A DNA stretch of 64,000 nt. Source: G965267335 sp965267335 (GTDB taxonomy: Bacteria > Bacteroidota > Bacteroidia > Cytophagales > JAAEPT01). The stretch lies in the NCBI GenBank assembly GCA_965267335.1, contig OZ253953.1, positions 4,030,001-4,094,000 of the forward strand, in the 5' to 3' direction. Shown piece by piece: positions 8,565 to 16,780 of the stretch; the first letter of the stretch is position 1, and every line of letters starts with the position of its first letter. Below the pieces are notes generated by a model. It did no database searches, had not been told where the DNA came from, and saw only the letters and a program-made list of their open reading frames with translations. The translations under genes and the position numbers were made by a program.

Positions 8565-9635
8565 ATGACGCAAATAGATAAAACAAAACCCGTACTAGTA
8601 ACAGGAGCCACCGGATACATAGCCGGTTGGTTAGTCAAAAGACTATTGGAAGATGGTATCACCGTGCACGCTGCTGTAAGAGACCCGCAACGTGAAGACA
8701 AAATCGCTCACCTTAATGATATTGCTGCCAAGTCGAGCGGTGAGATAAAATATTTTAAGTCCGATTTATTGGACCAGGGTTCATATGCAGAAGCCATGGA
8801 AGGGTGCGAACTGGTATTTCATACTGCATCCCCTTTCACTTCAAATTATAAAGACCCTCAGAAAGAACTGATTGATCCTGCTGTGAAAGGAACAGAGAAT
8901 GTTCTCGAACAGGCAAACAAGACGTCTTCCGTAAAAAGAGTCGTACTTACCAGTAGTTGTGCGGCAATCTATACAGATGCCATCGATTGCCAAAGTGCCC
9001 CTAACGGTATACTTACAGAGGAGGTCTGGAACTCTACATCATCATTGAAACACCAACCCTATTCACACTCCAAGTTCCTCGCAGAAAAACGAGCGTGGGA
9101 AATTAACAAAGCCCAGGACCGCTGGGACATGGTCACGATAAATCCCGCAATGGTATTGGGACCAGCACTCAATGCAAAAGTCATCACTTCTGAAAGTTAT
9201 AGCATTCTGAAACAAATGGGGGATGGCACCTTCAAATCCGGTGTGCCTAAAATTGGTATTGGATTCGTTGATGTACGTGAGGTTGCCGATGCACATTATG
9301 TTGCTGGCTTTACTCCTGAAGCACAAGGCAGGCATATCACCAGCGGATACAACACAAACTTTCTTGAGCTAGCGAAACTTTTGCTTCCCAAATACGGTGA
9401 TAAGTACCCAATCCCTAGGAAAGCCTTACCAAAGTGGTTATTGATGTTAGTTGGCCCTTTGATGAACAAAATGATCACCCGTAAAATGCTTAGAAACAAT
9501 CTTAACATTGAATGGAAAGCCGACAATTCAAAAATCAAAAGAGAGCTGGGTATTAAATTCCGTCCGATGAAGGAGACTATGGAAGAATCTTTTCAGGTAT
9601 TGATTGACAATGGGATTATTAAGCCCAGGAAGTAA
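8565..9635 (+). CDS. NAD(P)-dependent extended SDR (dihydroflavonol-4-reductase-like)
   Basis: A 356-residue cytosolic oxidoreductase of the extended short-chain dehydrogenase family. The Rossmann glycine motif TGATGYIAGWLVKRL is at the N-terminus, VLTSSCAAI supplies the catalytic Ser, and YSHSKFLAEK the Tyr-x-x-x-Lys pair near residue 165. The VTINPAMVLGP segment is typical of the DFR/aldehyde-reductase subgroup. The ATG at 8565 is preferred over an in-frame GTG at 8505 because it lies just before the conserved fold. Flanked by AraC and MerR genes, it could be a regulated detoxification or carbonyl-reduction enzyme. The substrate is unknown. Confidence 0.88.
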   Translation: MTQIDKTKPVLVTGATGYIAGWLVKRLLEDGITVHAAVRDPQREDKIAHLNDIAAKSSGEIKYFKSDLLDQGSYAEAMEGCELVFHTASPFTSNYKDPQKELIDPAVKGTENVLEQANKTSSVKRVVLTSSCAAIYTDAIDCQSAPNGILTEEVWNSTSSLKHQPYSHSKFLAEKRAWEINKAQDRWDMVTINPAMVLGPALNAKVITSESYSILKQMGDGTFKSGVPKIGIGFVDVREVADAHYVAGFTPEAQGRHITSGYNTNFLELAKLLLPKYGDKYPIPRKALPKWLLMLVGPLMNKMITRKMLRNNLNIEWKADNSKIKRELGIKFRPMKETMEESFQVLIDNGIIKPRK

Positions 9636-9706
9636 CATTCAAAGTTTACCAATTAGAAACAAATTGTAATATTGACATTGAGTCAAACAAAAAGTAAAAA
9701 AAAGAC

Positions 9707-9739
9707 TTGACTCTAACGTAACGTGATACCCTTTCTTTG
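9707..9739 (+). promoter_or_regulatory. Candidate MerR-type promoter/operator
   Basis: TTGACTCTAACGTAACGTGA (9707-9726) closely resembles the operators of small-molecule MerR regulators (the TGACTC-TAACGTTA-CGTCA pattern), followed by TTTCTTTG at 9732, a one-mismatch match to TAnnTTTG. The dyad sits between the two promoter elements with a stretched spacer, as in MerR-controlled promoters, and only ~15 bp before the MerR start, so it would be autoregulatory. Confidence 0.55.
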
Positions 9740-9754
9740 TCTTATCAATAGATT

Positions 9755-10528
9755 ATGTCAATGAAAAAGTATTCAGCAAATGATTTGTCAAAATTAGCAG
9801 GAGTAAGTGTGCGCACCTTACACCACTATGATGACATAGGCTTACTAAAACCTGCACTTAGAAGTGAATCCGGTTATAGATTTTATGGGGAAAATGAATT
9901 ATTAAAACTCCAGCAAATCCTTTTTTACAAAGAACTGGAACTTCCTCTAAAAGAAATCCAGGTTATCATGAGTCGTCCGGACTTTGATTTGATCAAAGCA
10001 TTGGAAGACCACAAAGTAGCACTCACTTCCAAACGGAAAAGAATTGCTGTAATGCTTCAAACGATTGACAAAACTATTTCAAACTTAAAAGACAAAAAAA
10101 TGATCACGAATGAAGAATTATACGAAGGGTTTCCAAAAGAGGAAGCTGAACGGGTTCGCAACCAGGCCATTGAGCTTTATGGTAAAGAAGCTATCGCTAC
10201 GAGTGAAAATTCCCTCAAGAAACTGACAACAGAAGAGCTCCAACAACTGAAGGATGAACAGAAAAGTGTTTTTCGGGACCTTTTTAATCTTTCACATATG
10301 GAGCCCGATTCGGCAGATGTGCAATTTCAGATCGCAAGACATTATAAGAATGTCCGAAAATTCTGGGGCACAGATGGCGCAGAGGATCCACAAAAAGCAC
10401 AGTACAAAGGTTTAGGTCAACTCTATATTGATGATGAACGATTTACGAGGATCGATGGAAAGCCTCAACCGGAATTTGGTGAGTTTCTTTCGAGGGCCAT
10501 GGCTCATTTTGTCAAAACTCAGTTGTAG
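9755..10528 (+). CDS. MerR family regulator with TipAS ligand-binding domain
   Basis: A 257-residue regulator. Residues 3-75 form a MerR winged helix-turn-helix (YSANDLSKLAGVSVRTLHHYDDIGLLKP), followed by a dimerisation helix. Residues ~120-257 match a TipAS-like domain (EELYEGFPKEEAERVR..., DPQKAQYKGLGQLYIDDERF), the globin-like fold that binds thiopeptide or other drugs in TipA. The protein therefore likely senses a small molecule and unwinds a stretched promoter. A MerR-like operator precedes it and a strong terminator follows it, so the gene may be a single-gene autoregulated unit. Start ATG at 9755; a second Met two codons on is equally usable. Confidence 0.9.
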   Translation: MSMKKYSANDLSKLAGVSVRTLHHYDDIGLLKPALRSESGYRFYGENELLKLQQILFYKELELPLKEIQVIMSRPDFDLIKALEDHKVALTSKRKRIAVMLQTIDKTISNLKDKKMITNEELYEGFPKEEAERVRNQAIELYGKEAIATSENSLKKLTTEELQQLKDEQKSVFRDLFNLSHMEPDSADVQFQIARHYKNVRKFWGTDGAEDPQKAQYKGLGQLYIDDERFTRIDGKPQPEFGEFLSRAMAHFVKTQL

Positions 10529-10583
10529 ATAACTAACCGTACATTGCGTGGATATTGTTCACGACTTATTGCTAAAAGTAATT

Positions 10584-10620
10584 TCACTACCCTATCCAAT
10601 GATTTAGGGTAGTGATTTTT
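10584..10620 (+). terminator. Rho-independent terminator after the MerR gene
   Basis: Perfect 11-bp stem TCACTACCCTA (10584-10594) and TAGGGTAGTGA (10605-10615), 10-nt loop, then five T. Confidence 0.85.
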
Positions 10621-10685
10621 AAGAGATAGAATTCGGAGTTAATCCATTTGGAAAACTATCTTTACGCTCTGCAAAAAACCAAACA

Positions 10686-11333
10686 ATGTTTCGCAAAGTA
10701 CTTATCGTTCTTATTTCACTCATTGCATGCTCAGGTCTCACTTACTTCCTTGATAAAGAAATTTATGACCGACTTGTGGTTGAAGATGGAATCATAGAAA
10801 ACATCACCGCCATTACTATGTTCGTCATTTCCGTGCTGCTGATCATACGTTTATTCAAAAAGGCGAAACGGAAAAACAAGTGGTGGGTTGTTTACAACAT
10901 CCTTCTGGCTTTGGCCTGTTTTTTCTTTGCCGGTGAAGAAATTTCCTGGGGACAAAGGATATTTTCTACAGAGTCCGGTGAGTTTTTCAAAAGTCATAAC
11001 CTGCAGGGAGAAACAAACCTTCATAATCTCGAAATCGGAGGAGTAAAAATCAACAAGTGGATTTTCTCAATAGGCATCTATAGCGTAGCGTTTATTTACT
11101 TTTTCATTTCACCATTCCTCTATCGCAAAGTAAGTTTTATTCAGCGCAAAGTAAACCTCTTCGGTGTTCAAATCCCCAAATTAGCTTATGCAGCTATATT
11201 ATTAGCAGCGTTGGTTATTGCTGGTATTATCCCTGATGGTAAAAAATGGGAATTATGGGAGGCAATTTTTACTGTTGCTGCCTTATTGATCTTTCTTGAT
11301 CCATACAATGAAGAGGAGAAGTTGATTGGATAA
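10686..11333 (+). CDS. Uncharacterised membrane protein with EEISWGQ motif
   Basis: A 215-residue protein with about five hydrophobic spans (residues ~5-22, 42-57, 72-88, 125-145, 160-180). The most striking segment is FFAGEEISWGQRIF after the third span, a conserved-looking acidic/Trp motif that could form an active or binding site at the membrane surface. I do not recognise a named family. It is flanked by a terminator upstream and a convergent gene 8 bp downstream, so it appears to be monocistronic. Start ATG at 10686 enters directly into the first membrane span. Confidence 0.7.
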   Translation: MFRKVLIVLISLIACSGLTYFLDKEIYDRLVVEDGIIENITAITMFVISVLLIIRLFKKAKRKNKWWVVYNILLALACFFFAGEEISWGQRIFSTESGEFFKSHNLQGETNLHNLEIGGVKINKWIFSIGIYSVAFIYFFISPFLYRKVSFIQRKVNLFGVQIPKLAYAAILLAALVIAGIIPDGKKWELWEAIFTVAALLIFLDPYNEEEKLIG

Positions 11334-11341
11334 TCTAAGTA

Positions 11342-11839
11342 TTAAAATATTGCCTTTATACCCAACCCCGGATCGATAGAAAACCAAATATGGTCTGATG
11401 AGGTAAATTCAACGAACGGTTTCATGTCAATACTGAGCGCGATTGGAATACTGTAGAACTTGTATTCAAGTCCAAGCATACCGTCTATTCCTAACCCAAC
11501 AGCTCCATCACTAATATTATCATTATTGTTATTGCCATCATACCATCGATGTCCGCGAAAATTTTGCTCATAGAATGTCAGGTGTCCCCCTGCTCCATAA
11601 TATAGTCCTAATCCATTTACGCTACTTACTGGTTTGTAACGCTCATAAATACCTGTCAAAGACAAGCCATCGTTCCAGAATCCCACAACCCCTTCCAGTG
11701 CTCGACCAGACGAGTTTATTGACTTAACCGTAAGACCTGAAGTTCCTCCGGCACGAAAACCCACAGCAAAATCGCATTGTGAATAAGCGGACCATCCCAG
11801 GATTAAAAAACTCATTAATAACATCCGTAACTTTTTCAT
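11342..11839 (-). CDS. Small secreted, probably outer-membrane beta-barrel protein
   Basis: A 165-residue protein starting at the ATG at 11839, chosen because it opens into a signal peptide (MKKLRMLLMSFLILGWSAYSQ). An upstream in-frame ATG at 11956 would add a 39-residue non-signal stretch. The mature part has alternating hydrophobic/polar strands and Gly/aromatic residues (VGFRAGGTSGLTVK, GIYERYKP, GLEYKFYSIPIALSIDMKPFVEF), as in small porin-like barrels, ending in a hydrophobic residue with Phe (GIKAIF). Function unknown. No operon partner. Confidence 0.65.
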   Translation of the reverse strand: MKKLRMLLMSFLILGWSAYSQCDFAVGFRAGGTSGLTVKSINSSGRALEGVVGFWNDGLSLTGIYERYKPVSSVNGLGLYYGAGGHLTFYEQNFRGHRWYDGNNNNDNISDGAVGLGIDGMLGLEYKFYSIPIALSIDMKPFVEFTSSDHIWFSIDPGLGIKAIF

Positions 11840-12129
11840 AATATTGATCCTTTTGTTTTTGAGATTTTTGATAATAGTTATCCAAAAACATTGCCGCTTG
11901 TACAATTTCAGTCTGGCAAGAACCAAAACGTAGCCAGATTTCTTTAAACCTGCCATTTAAACGTCAAAAAAGCGCTTACAAGAAAACTTTCGGGTTCTGA
12001 AATAACCTTAAAGTGTAGAGTTTTTTAATTCCTTGTAGAAATATTTACTCAATAACTCCTGCGACAATATACTTCTTCGGTTTAGAACTTCTATGGGCTT
12101 TCAGGCTGTAGTTTCGTATCTTTATTCTT

Positions 12130-13140
12130 ATGAACACCGCGCTAAAAACAAATCGTAATCTCCTCATTTTCGGGTTCCCACTAGTCCTTTTCGGAGCTTT
12201 AATATTATTGATACAATCATCGCTATTCACCGGAGATAACACACTTTCTTTAGCAGTCACAATCGACTTGTTAATTACAGTACCTCTGGTTTATTTCTTT
12301 ACGATTCGCAAGACGGCCATTCCCAAAACAACCGTTGTCCCGATGATGGTTATCGGGTTATTCATTGGCTCCTATTTCCTACCCAAAGCCAGTCAGTCGT
12401 ACCTGGAACTTTTCAAAACATGGATGTTACCGGTGGTAGAAGTGTCTGTACTCACCTACATCATCATCAAAGTGAGAAAGGCCAGAAAGAAATTCAAAAG
12501 TCTCAAAAGTCAAAGTCCGGACTTTTTTACCACTTTGAAAGCTACTTGTCAGGAGATTCTACCTAAAAAACTTGTACTACCTTTTGCCACTGAGGTAGCT
12601 GTGATCTACTATGGGTTTATCCATTGGAAAAGAAAACGTTTGGCGGAAAATGAATTCAGCTATCACAAAAACAGCGGAACACCCGCACTCATGGGAGCAT
12701 TTATTTTCGTCATCGCCATTGAAACTTTTGTACTTCACATCCTACTGATAGACTGGAGTCCGGTGGCAGCTTGGACACTGACTATTCTAAGTTCATACAC
12801 CGCTATACAGATCTTGGGATTTTCAAAATCATTTGCTCAGCGCCCTATTTCCATTACCAACCAAACAATCAATTTGCGGTATGGGCTTCTGAGTGAAGTA
12901 AGCATTGTAAGATCTAATATTGATCACATCGAATTATCGGGTCGCGAGCTTAATAAGGAAGCAGATGAACGTAGCCTATCGCCTATAGGAGAAATGGAAG
13001 GACACAACATGATCCTCCACCTAAAGGAAGAAGCAACTATCAGGGGGCTATATGGAATAAAAAGAAAGGTGAATAGCATCGCAATTCAGGTTGATGATGT
13101 GCACGGCTTAAAAAGTAGTCTTGACCTGTTAAAAGTTTAG
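12130..13140 (+). CDS. Uncharacterised membrane protein with C-terminal PH-like domain
   Basis: A 336-residue protein with about six hydrophobic spans in two groups (residues ~12-100 and ~190-240), separated by a basic cytoplasmic stretch (KVRKARKKFKSLK). The last ~95 residues (RPISITNQTINLRYGLL... to the C-terminus) are soluble and beta-rich, resembling the PH-like domain of bacterial membrane proteins. The family is not recognised. A TATCTTTA element (one mismatch from TAnnTTTG) lies 6 bp before the ATG at 12130. The next gene begins 29 bp downstream, so co-transcription is possible. Confidence 0.65.
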   Translation: MNTALKTNRNLLIFGFPLVLFGALILLIQSSLFTGDNTLSLAVTIDLLITVPLVYFFTIRKTAIPKTTVVPMMVIGLFIGSYFLPKASQSYLELFKTWMLPVVEVSVLTYIIIKVRKARKKFKSLKSQSPDFFTTLKATCQEILPKKLVLPFATEVAVIYYGFIHWKRKRLAENEFSYHKNSGTPALMGAFIFVIAIETFVLHILLIDWSPVAAWTLTILSSYTAIQILGFSKSFAQRPISITNQTINLRYGLLSEVSIVRSNIDHIELSGRELNKEADERSLSPIGEMEGHNMILHLKEEATIRGLYGIKRKVNSIAIQVDDVHGLKSSLDLLKV

Positions 13141-13169
13141 ATAGTAAGACTTAAAATTCAATTCCAATT

Positions 13170-13637
13170 ATGCGCCTAATCATATTCTTTGCTTTGATAA
13201 ACTTCACTTCAAAAGCACAAACTACCTTGTACTTCCCCGACACCCTGGAGCTAAATCACGAAGACTCACTATATCTCAGCGCGAATAAAATTCAATTTAC
13301 CCACTCAGAAAATCTGGATTCAATACTAACCAATAACCAAAAGCTACATGACCTTGGCGATATAGCAGCTGTCATGCCAACACACCTATCCCAACAACTC
13401 ACCGGACAGATCACGATAACCATGGACAACTTGATCACAGATATGAAGCAGCCCCCGGCCATTGGCAACACGATTCTCCTTATCTCCTTTATTGAAGGCA
13501 GAGTTGCCGAACTTAAATTTCATAGTTGGTGGCTGGTCGGTTCTGATGGACATGAAAGTCTCATCATTGTTGAGGAAGTAAATCACAAAGGGAAGCGGAA
13601 GCAGGTAAAGAAAATAAGAGGGAGAATTGGGTATTAA
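13170..13637 (+). CDS. Hypothetical secreted protein
   Basis: A 155-residue protein with a signal peptide (MRLIIFFALINFTSKAQ) and no recognisable domain. The mature part mixes short beta strands with a basic C-terminus (NHKGKRKQVKKIRGRIGY). The gene follows the PH-like membrane protein by 29 bp and is followed by a lipoprotein gene that starts 34 bp after its stop, so the three may form a transcript. No function can be assigned. Confidence 0.55.
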   Translation: MRLIIFFALINFTSKAQTTLYFPDTLELNHEDSLYLSANKIQFTHSENLDSILTNNQKLHDLGDIAAVMPTHLSQQLTGQITITMDNLITDMKQPPAIGNTILLISFIEGRVAELKFHSWWLVGSDGHESLIIVEEVNHKGKRKQVKKIRGRIGY

Positions 13638-13671
13638 TAACATTTATGAATTTGAATTTAAAATCTTCCAT

Positions 13672-14127
13672 ATGCGTATACTTTTGGTTTTTCTAATTCT
13701 GGCATCAACAGCATGCGACCCCACAGATTCGCCTAACACTTCGGGTGGCCATCCACCTTTTGACTACCAAACACCCGATACCAAAAACAACATATTTCAT
13801 TATGAGAATCTTATTCATGTTGATATAACTCCAGATGTAACTAACCTCTATACTTATGGTGATGAAATAGGCATTGACGCATCCTATTATCTGGCATTTG
13901 AATGTAATCCAGAAACAGCACAAGCAATTATTGATTCCAATGACATGCAATCCGATTGTTTTAATATCACCATATTAAACAACGGATTTAAGATGAGTTG
14001 GTGGGACTTACAAGAAATCAAAACACTACCACAATTCTGTTGGTCTAATGATAATGAGACTTATTTCAAACACTTCTGGTATGACCCTCAAACGAAACGG
14101 GCTTTCTTTATGGACTTTGATATTTAA
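13672..14127 (+). CDS. Hypothetical lipoprotein
   Basis: A 151-residue predicted lipoprotein. The ATG at 13672 gives a short signal peptide with lipobox (MRILLVFLILASTAC, Cys15), whereas an upstream ATG at 13627 would place 15 charged residues before it. The mature protein is acidic with several Trp/Tyr/Phe residues (MSWWDLQEI, FKHFWYDPQTKRAFFMDFDI). No family is recognised. It follows the secreted protein gene closely and precedes the Crp/Fnr gene by ~100 bp. Confidence 0.6.
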   Translation: MRILLVFLILASTACDPTDSPNTSGGHPPFDYQTPDTKNNIFHYENLIHVDITPDVTNLYTYGDEIGIDASYYLAFECNPETAQAIIDSNDMQSDCFNITILNNGFKMSWWDLQEIKTLPQFCWSNDNETYFKHFWYDPQTKRAFFMDFDI

Positions 14128-14229
14128 ACACTCTTAATAAAGAAATAGTGTTTTGAACTTTTTGTCTTCGGCACAACAAACTATTTACCCCCAACATTAT
14201 ACCTTTAATTCGAACAAAGACTTTCTGTA

Positions 14230-14817
14230 ATGCCACACGATCAGCTAATAGATTACGTAAACAATTTTGTTCCTCTAATGGACGAAGAAGCCAAAACTTT
14301 TTCCTCTTGCTTTGAAGAAGTGAAGATTAAAAAGAGACAATTTCTAGTACAGCCTAATTTCGTTAACAAACACCGATCATTCGTAATCAAAGGGGCCTTC
14401 AGGACCTACGCAGTATCAAATGAAGGGCAAGAACATACCTTACAATTTGCAATTGAAAACTGGTGGGCTTCAGACCTCAACAGTTATATCTATCAACACC
14501 CGGCAACACTTTTCATAGTAGCCCTCGAGGACAGCACGGTTCTTCAAATTGAATACTCCAAAGAACAGGAGTTGAAACAAAAGAATCATAAGTTTGAAAC
14601 ATTTTTTCGGATCATTGCTGAAAAGGGATTGGCCTTCGAGCATCGTAGAATTTTATTTAACCTCACTCATTCTGCAGAAGCTCGCTACGAAAACTTCCTG
14701 CTCAACTATCCCAACTTCGTCCAGCGTGTGCCTCAATATGCCTTAGCTTCCTATCTGGATATGTCAACTGAGTTTTTATCAAGAATCAGAAACAAGCGGG
14801 TTCCCAAAAAAACTTGA
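14230..14817 (+). CDS. Crp/Fnr family regulator with FNR-type recognition helix
   Basis: A 195-residue regulator: cyclic-nucleotide-binding-like beta roll (residues ~10-120, including SFVIKGAFRTYAV and LQFAIENWWASDL), dimer helix, and C-terminal winged helix (VPQYALASYLDMSTEFLSRIRNK). The recognition helix has Glu181-x-x-Ser184-Arg185, the arrangement FNR uses to contact TTGAT. The Fe-S cysteine cluster of FNR is absent, with a single early Cys, so oxygen sensing by that mechanism is unlikely. Two TTGAT-type palindromes 23 bp apart start at its stop codon, before a three-gene operon in the same direction, making that operon the obvious candidate target. Confidence 0.88.
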   Translation: MPHDQLIDYVNNFVPLMDEEAKTFSSCFEEVKIKKRQFLVQPNFVNKHRSFVIKGAFRTYAVSNEGQEHTLQFAIENWWASDLNSYIYQHPATLFIVALEDSTVLQIEYSKEQELKQKNHKFETFFRIIAEKGLAFEHRRILFNLTHSAEARYENFLLNYPNFVQRVPQYALASYLDMSTEFLSRIRNKRVPKKT

Positions 14818-14880
14818 TCTGGTTCAACCTTTTTTCTTGATCTGGTTCATTTTTATCCCCCTTCCATCTCTAGACCTTTG
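14814..14880 (+). promoter_or_regulatory. Tandem FNR-like boxes and promoter for the SnoaL/YHS operon
   Basis: Box 1 TTGATCTGGTTCAA (14814-14827, overlapping the crp/fnr stop codon) and box 2 TTGATCTGGTTCAT (14837-14850) are near-identical and 23 bp apart. A GACCTTTG element (one mismatch from TAnnTTTG) begins 29.5 bp from the centre of box 2. With transcription starting a few bases later, box 2 would be near -41.5, a class II activator position. Confidence 0.6.
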
Positions 14881-14917
14881 AAGTGTCAATATTGGCATAG
14901 AATCAAAACAAGTAAAG

Positions 14918-15271
14918 ATGGAACAATCACTGAACGAAATCCTCACCTCAAAAAATGAGATGATCAAGCAGGGACTAATTGTAGATGCTACGGAGAAGTA
15001 TTTTGCTCCGGATGCTAAGACAACTGACTTTGATGGTACTGTAACTCATAACAAGTCAGAAATGGTCAATAAGATGGTAGGCTTTGCCGGTGCCATAGCA
15101 AATGTAAACGGAATCACGCTTCATCATACTTCAATCAATGACAACGTGACATTCGCTGAATTTACGTTCGACTTCGACATGAAAGATGGGAGTAAAATCC
15201 TCTGGCATGAGATCATCCGTAGCGTTTGGGAAAACGGACAGATCAAGGAAGAACAATATTTCAAAGCTTAA
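14918..15271 (+). CDS. SnoaL-like (NTF2-fold) protein
   Basis: A 117-residue cytosolic protein of the SnoaL/NTF2-like cone fold. It has an N-terminal helix pair (LNEILTSKNEMIKQGLIVDATEKYFAPDAKTTDF in two helices and a loop), then sheet strands (GITLHHTSINDNVTFAEFTFDFDM, LWHEIIRSVWENGQIKEEQYF). Such proteins bind small hydrophobic ligands or act as isomerases; the particular role is unknown. It is the first gene of a likely operon with the membrane protein (12-bp gap) and YHS protein, under the tandem FNR-like boxes. Confidence 0.78.
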   Translation: MEQSLNEILTSKNEMIKQGLIVDATEKYFAPDAKTTDFDGTVTHNKSEMVNKMVGFAGAIANVNGITLHHTSINDNVTFAEFTFDFDMKDGSKILWHEIIRSVWENGQIKEEQYFKA

Positions 15272-15282
15272 ACGCAATAACA

Positions 15283-15651
15283 ATGAGATTCGTAACGAAA
15301 AAAATCCATGCCTATCTGGACTACCCGGTAGCTGTTGCACTTATGGGGTTCCCGTTCCTACTCGGTCTTGGCACCTCAAATCCTCTTGCTCTACAACTAT
15401 CAGTAGGCACTGGAATAGCAGCCTTCGCACTTACGCTGCTGACCGATCATCAGTTGGGTGTTATCAGAGTCATCCCCTATGCGGGTCATTTGATCGTGGA
15501 CGCTCTGGTGGGCGTAGTATTTGTTTCCGCCCCATTCCTTCTATCCTTTGAAGGAATAGACGCATACTACTATTGGATCAACGGAGCAGCTGTACTCACA
15601 GTTGTCAGCTTACACAAGCCGGAACCAACAACAAAATCAATTAACAATTAA
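15283..15651 (+). CDS. Small four-span membrane protein (SPW-repeat-like)
   Basis: A 122-residue protein with four hydrophobic spans arranged as two hairpins, similar in layout to SPW-repeat membrane proteins. The ATG at 15283 is chosen because it follows the SnoaL stop by 11 bp; an earlier in-frame start at 15226 would lie inside that gene. The protein begins MRFVTKKIHAYLDYPVAVAL and contains GVIRVIPYAGHLIVDALVG between spans. Function unknown. It is the middle gene of the SnoaL-membrane-YHS operon. Confidence 0.72.
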   Translation: MRFVTKKIHAYLDYPVAVALMGFPFLLGLGTSNPLALQLSVGTGIAAFALTLLTDHQLGVIRVIPYAGHLIVDALVGVVFVSAPFLLSFEGIDAYYYWINGAAVLTVVSLHKPEPTTKSINN

Positions 15652-15669
15652 ACTTATAACTAAACAATC

Positions 15670-16125
15670 ATGAAAACACTTTCTCTTATCACAGCAATTC
15701 TAATAACCTCAGCAGTAGGTTATAGTCAGGATTTAAAGGCAAGTCATAATATTGACGATAGCAAAATTGCTCTTCAGGGCTACAGTCCGGTATCTTATCT
15801 GGACCTCGGGCTTGCTCAAAAAGGTCTGAAGCAATTTAAGTCAACTCATAATGGTTTGTCTTACTATTTCACAAGCAAGGAACAGCAGCAAAAGTTTGAA
15901 GCCAATCCAACGAAGTACCTACCTGAGTATGGGGGTTACTGCGCCTTTGGCATTGCCGTTGGTGCCAAATTCAGAGTAGATCCAAATAAATTTATTGTGA
16001 AAGACGGCAAGTATTATTTGTTCCTCTATGACTTGGAGGTAGATGCTCAACAACTCTGGCTGGATGGAAAACACGATGAACTGGTTGATAAAGCGGACAA
16101 AAACTGGCGAAAGCTCAGTAAGTAG
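15670..16125 (+). CDS. Secreted YHS domain protein
   Basis: A 151-residue exported protein with a signal peptide (MKTLSLITAILITSAVGYSQ). The mature part carries a YHS-type fold: ALQGYSPVSYLDLG, FTSKEQQQKFEANPTKYLPEYGGYCAFG. YHS domains bind metal ions in copper-handling and monooxygenase proteins. The Cys in GGYC and adjacent residues are candidate ligands. It is the last gene before a strong terminator at 16143, so it likely closes the operon under the FNR-like boxes, consistent with redox or metal stress, though this is inference. Confidence 0.85.
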   Translation: MKTLSLITAILITSAVGYSQDLKASHNIDDSKIALQGYSPVSYLDLGLAQKGLKQFKSTHNGLSYYFTSKEQQQKFEANPTKYLPEYGGYCAFGIAVGAKFRVDPNKFIVKDGKYYLFLYDLEVDAQQLWLDGKHDELVDKADKNWRKLSK

Positions 16126-16142
16126 TTCCAGGTTAGTAATGG

Positions 16143-16173
16143 CACCCGGGTAGTTTCTATCCGGGTGTTTTTT
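16143..16173 (+). terminator. Rho-independent terminator of the SnoaL/YHS operon
   Basis: Stem CACCCGGGTAG (16143-16153) and CTATCCGGGTG (16157-16167, one G-U pair), loop TTT, then a run of six T. Confidence 0.9.
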
Positions 16174-16327
16174 GTTCTTCCTGCCCTCACCGAAAATCCA
16201 TCAAACTCCTACATACATTTTTTACTGCTGTCGGCTATATTAAATCCTTTACCCGGTATCATTTGAATACCAAAAATATTATCATTGTTTTTTATTTTTG
16301 AATTTACCTTAGATATAACCTGTAGCG

Positions 16328-16678
16328 ATGAACTTTATTGATAACAAAAACCTAAATAAACCCTGTTTGATTTCATACGAAGAACAAGACTGGAAAGGAG
16401 TATTTTTTGATTGGACCAGCCTTTCGGAGGAAGCAAAAGAATTTTTAGAAGACGAGCTTGGTGATGAGATGTTTGATAATGAAAATCTGGTGCCCGTAGG
16501 AGTGTTCAGCTTCGCAGACGAAGATGTCGATTTCTCAGATGTAGAATCATACATAGAGAATGCCATCAACGCAGAGGTATACCTTATGTTTGATACTGAG
16601 AATAATACCCTACACGAAAGCGGACGTGCGGGCATAAGTATTCCTGTGGATTCGCTTAACTTAAGAATGGTGGAATAG
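16328..16678 (+). CDS. Acidic hypothetical protein
   Basis: A 116-residue, strongly acidic cytosolic protein (EEAKEFLEDELGDEMFDNENL, read here as key residues only, and FADEDVDFSDVESYIENA). No signal peptide, membrane span or known domain is visible. A perfect TAnnTTTG element (TATTTTTG, 16293-16300) lies 28 bp upstream of the ATG, supporting an independent promoter. The gene is isolated between a terminator and an unrelated membrane gene. Function unknown. Confidence 0.6.
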   Translation: MNFIDNKNLNKPCLISYEEQDWKGVFFDWTSLSEEAKEFLEDELGDEMFDNENLVPVGVFSFADEDVDFSDVESYIENAINAEVYLMFDTENNTLHESGRAGISIPVDSLNLRMVE

Positions 16679-16780
16679 CTCTGATAATACCACCCAACAC
16701 CATTTACTAACTAATCCTTATATGACATAGGTTCGTTTCTCTTGTGGTGACGAATTTATATAAAGTCGTATCTTAACATT

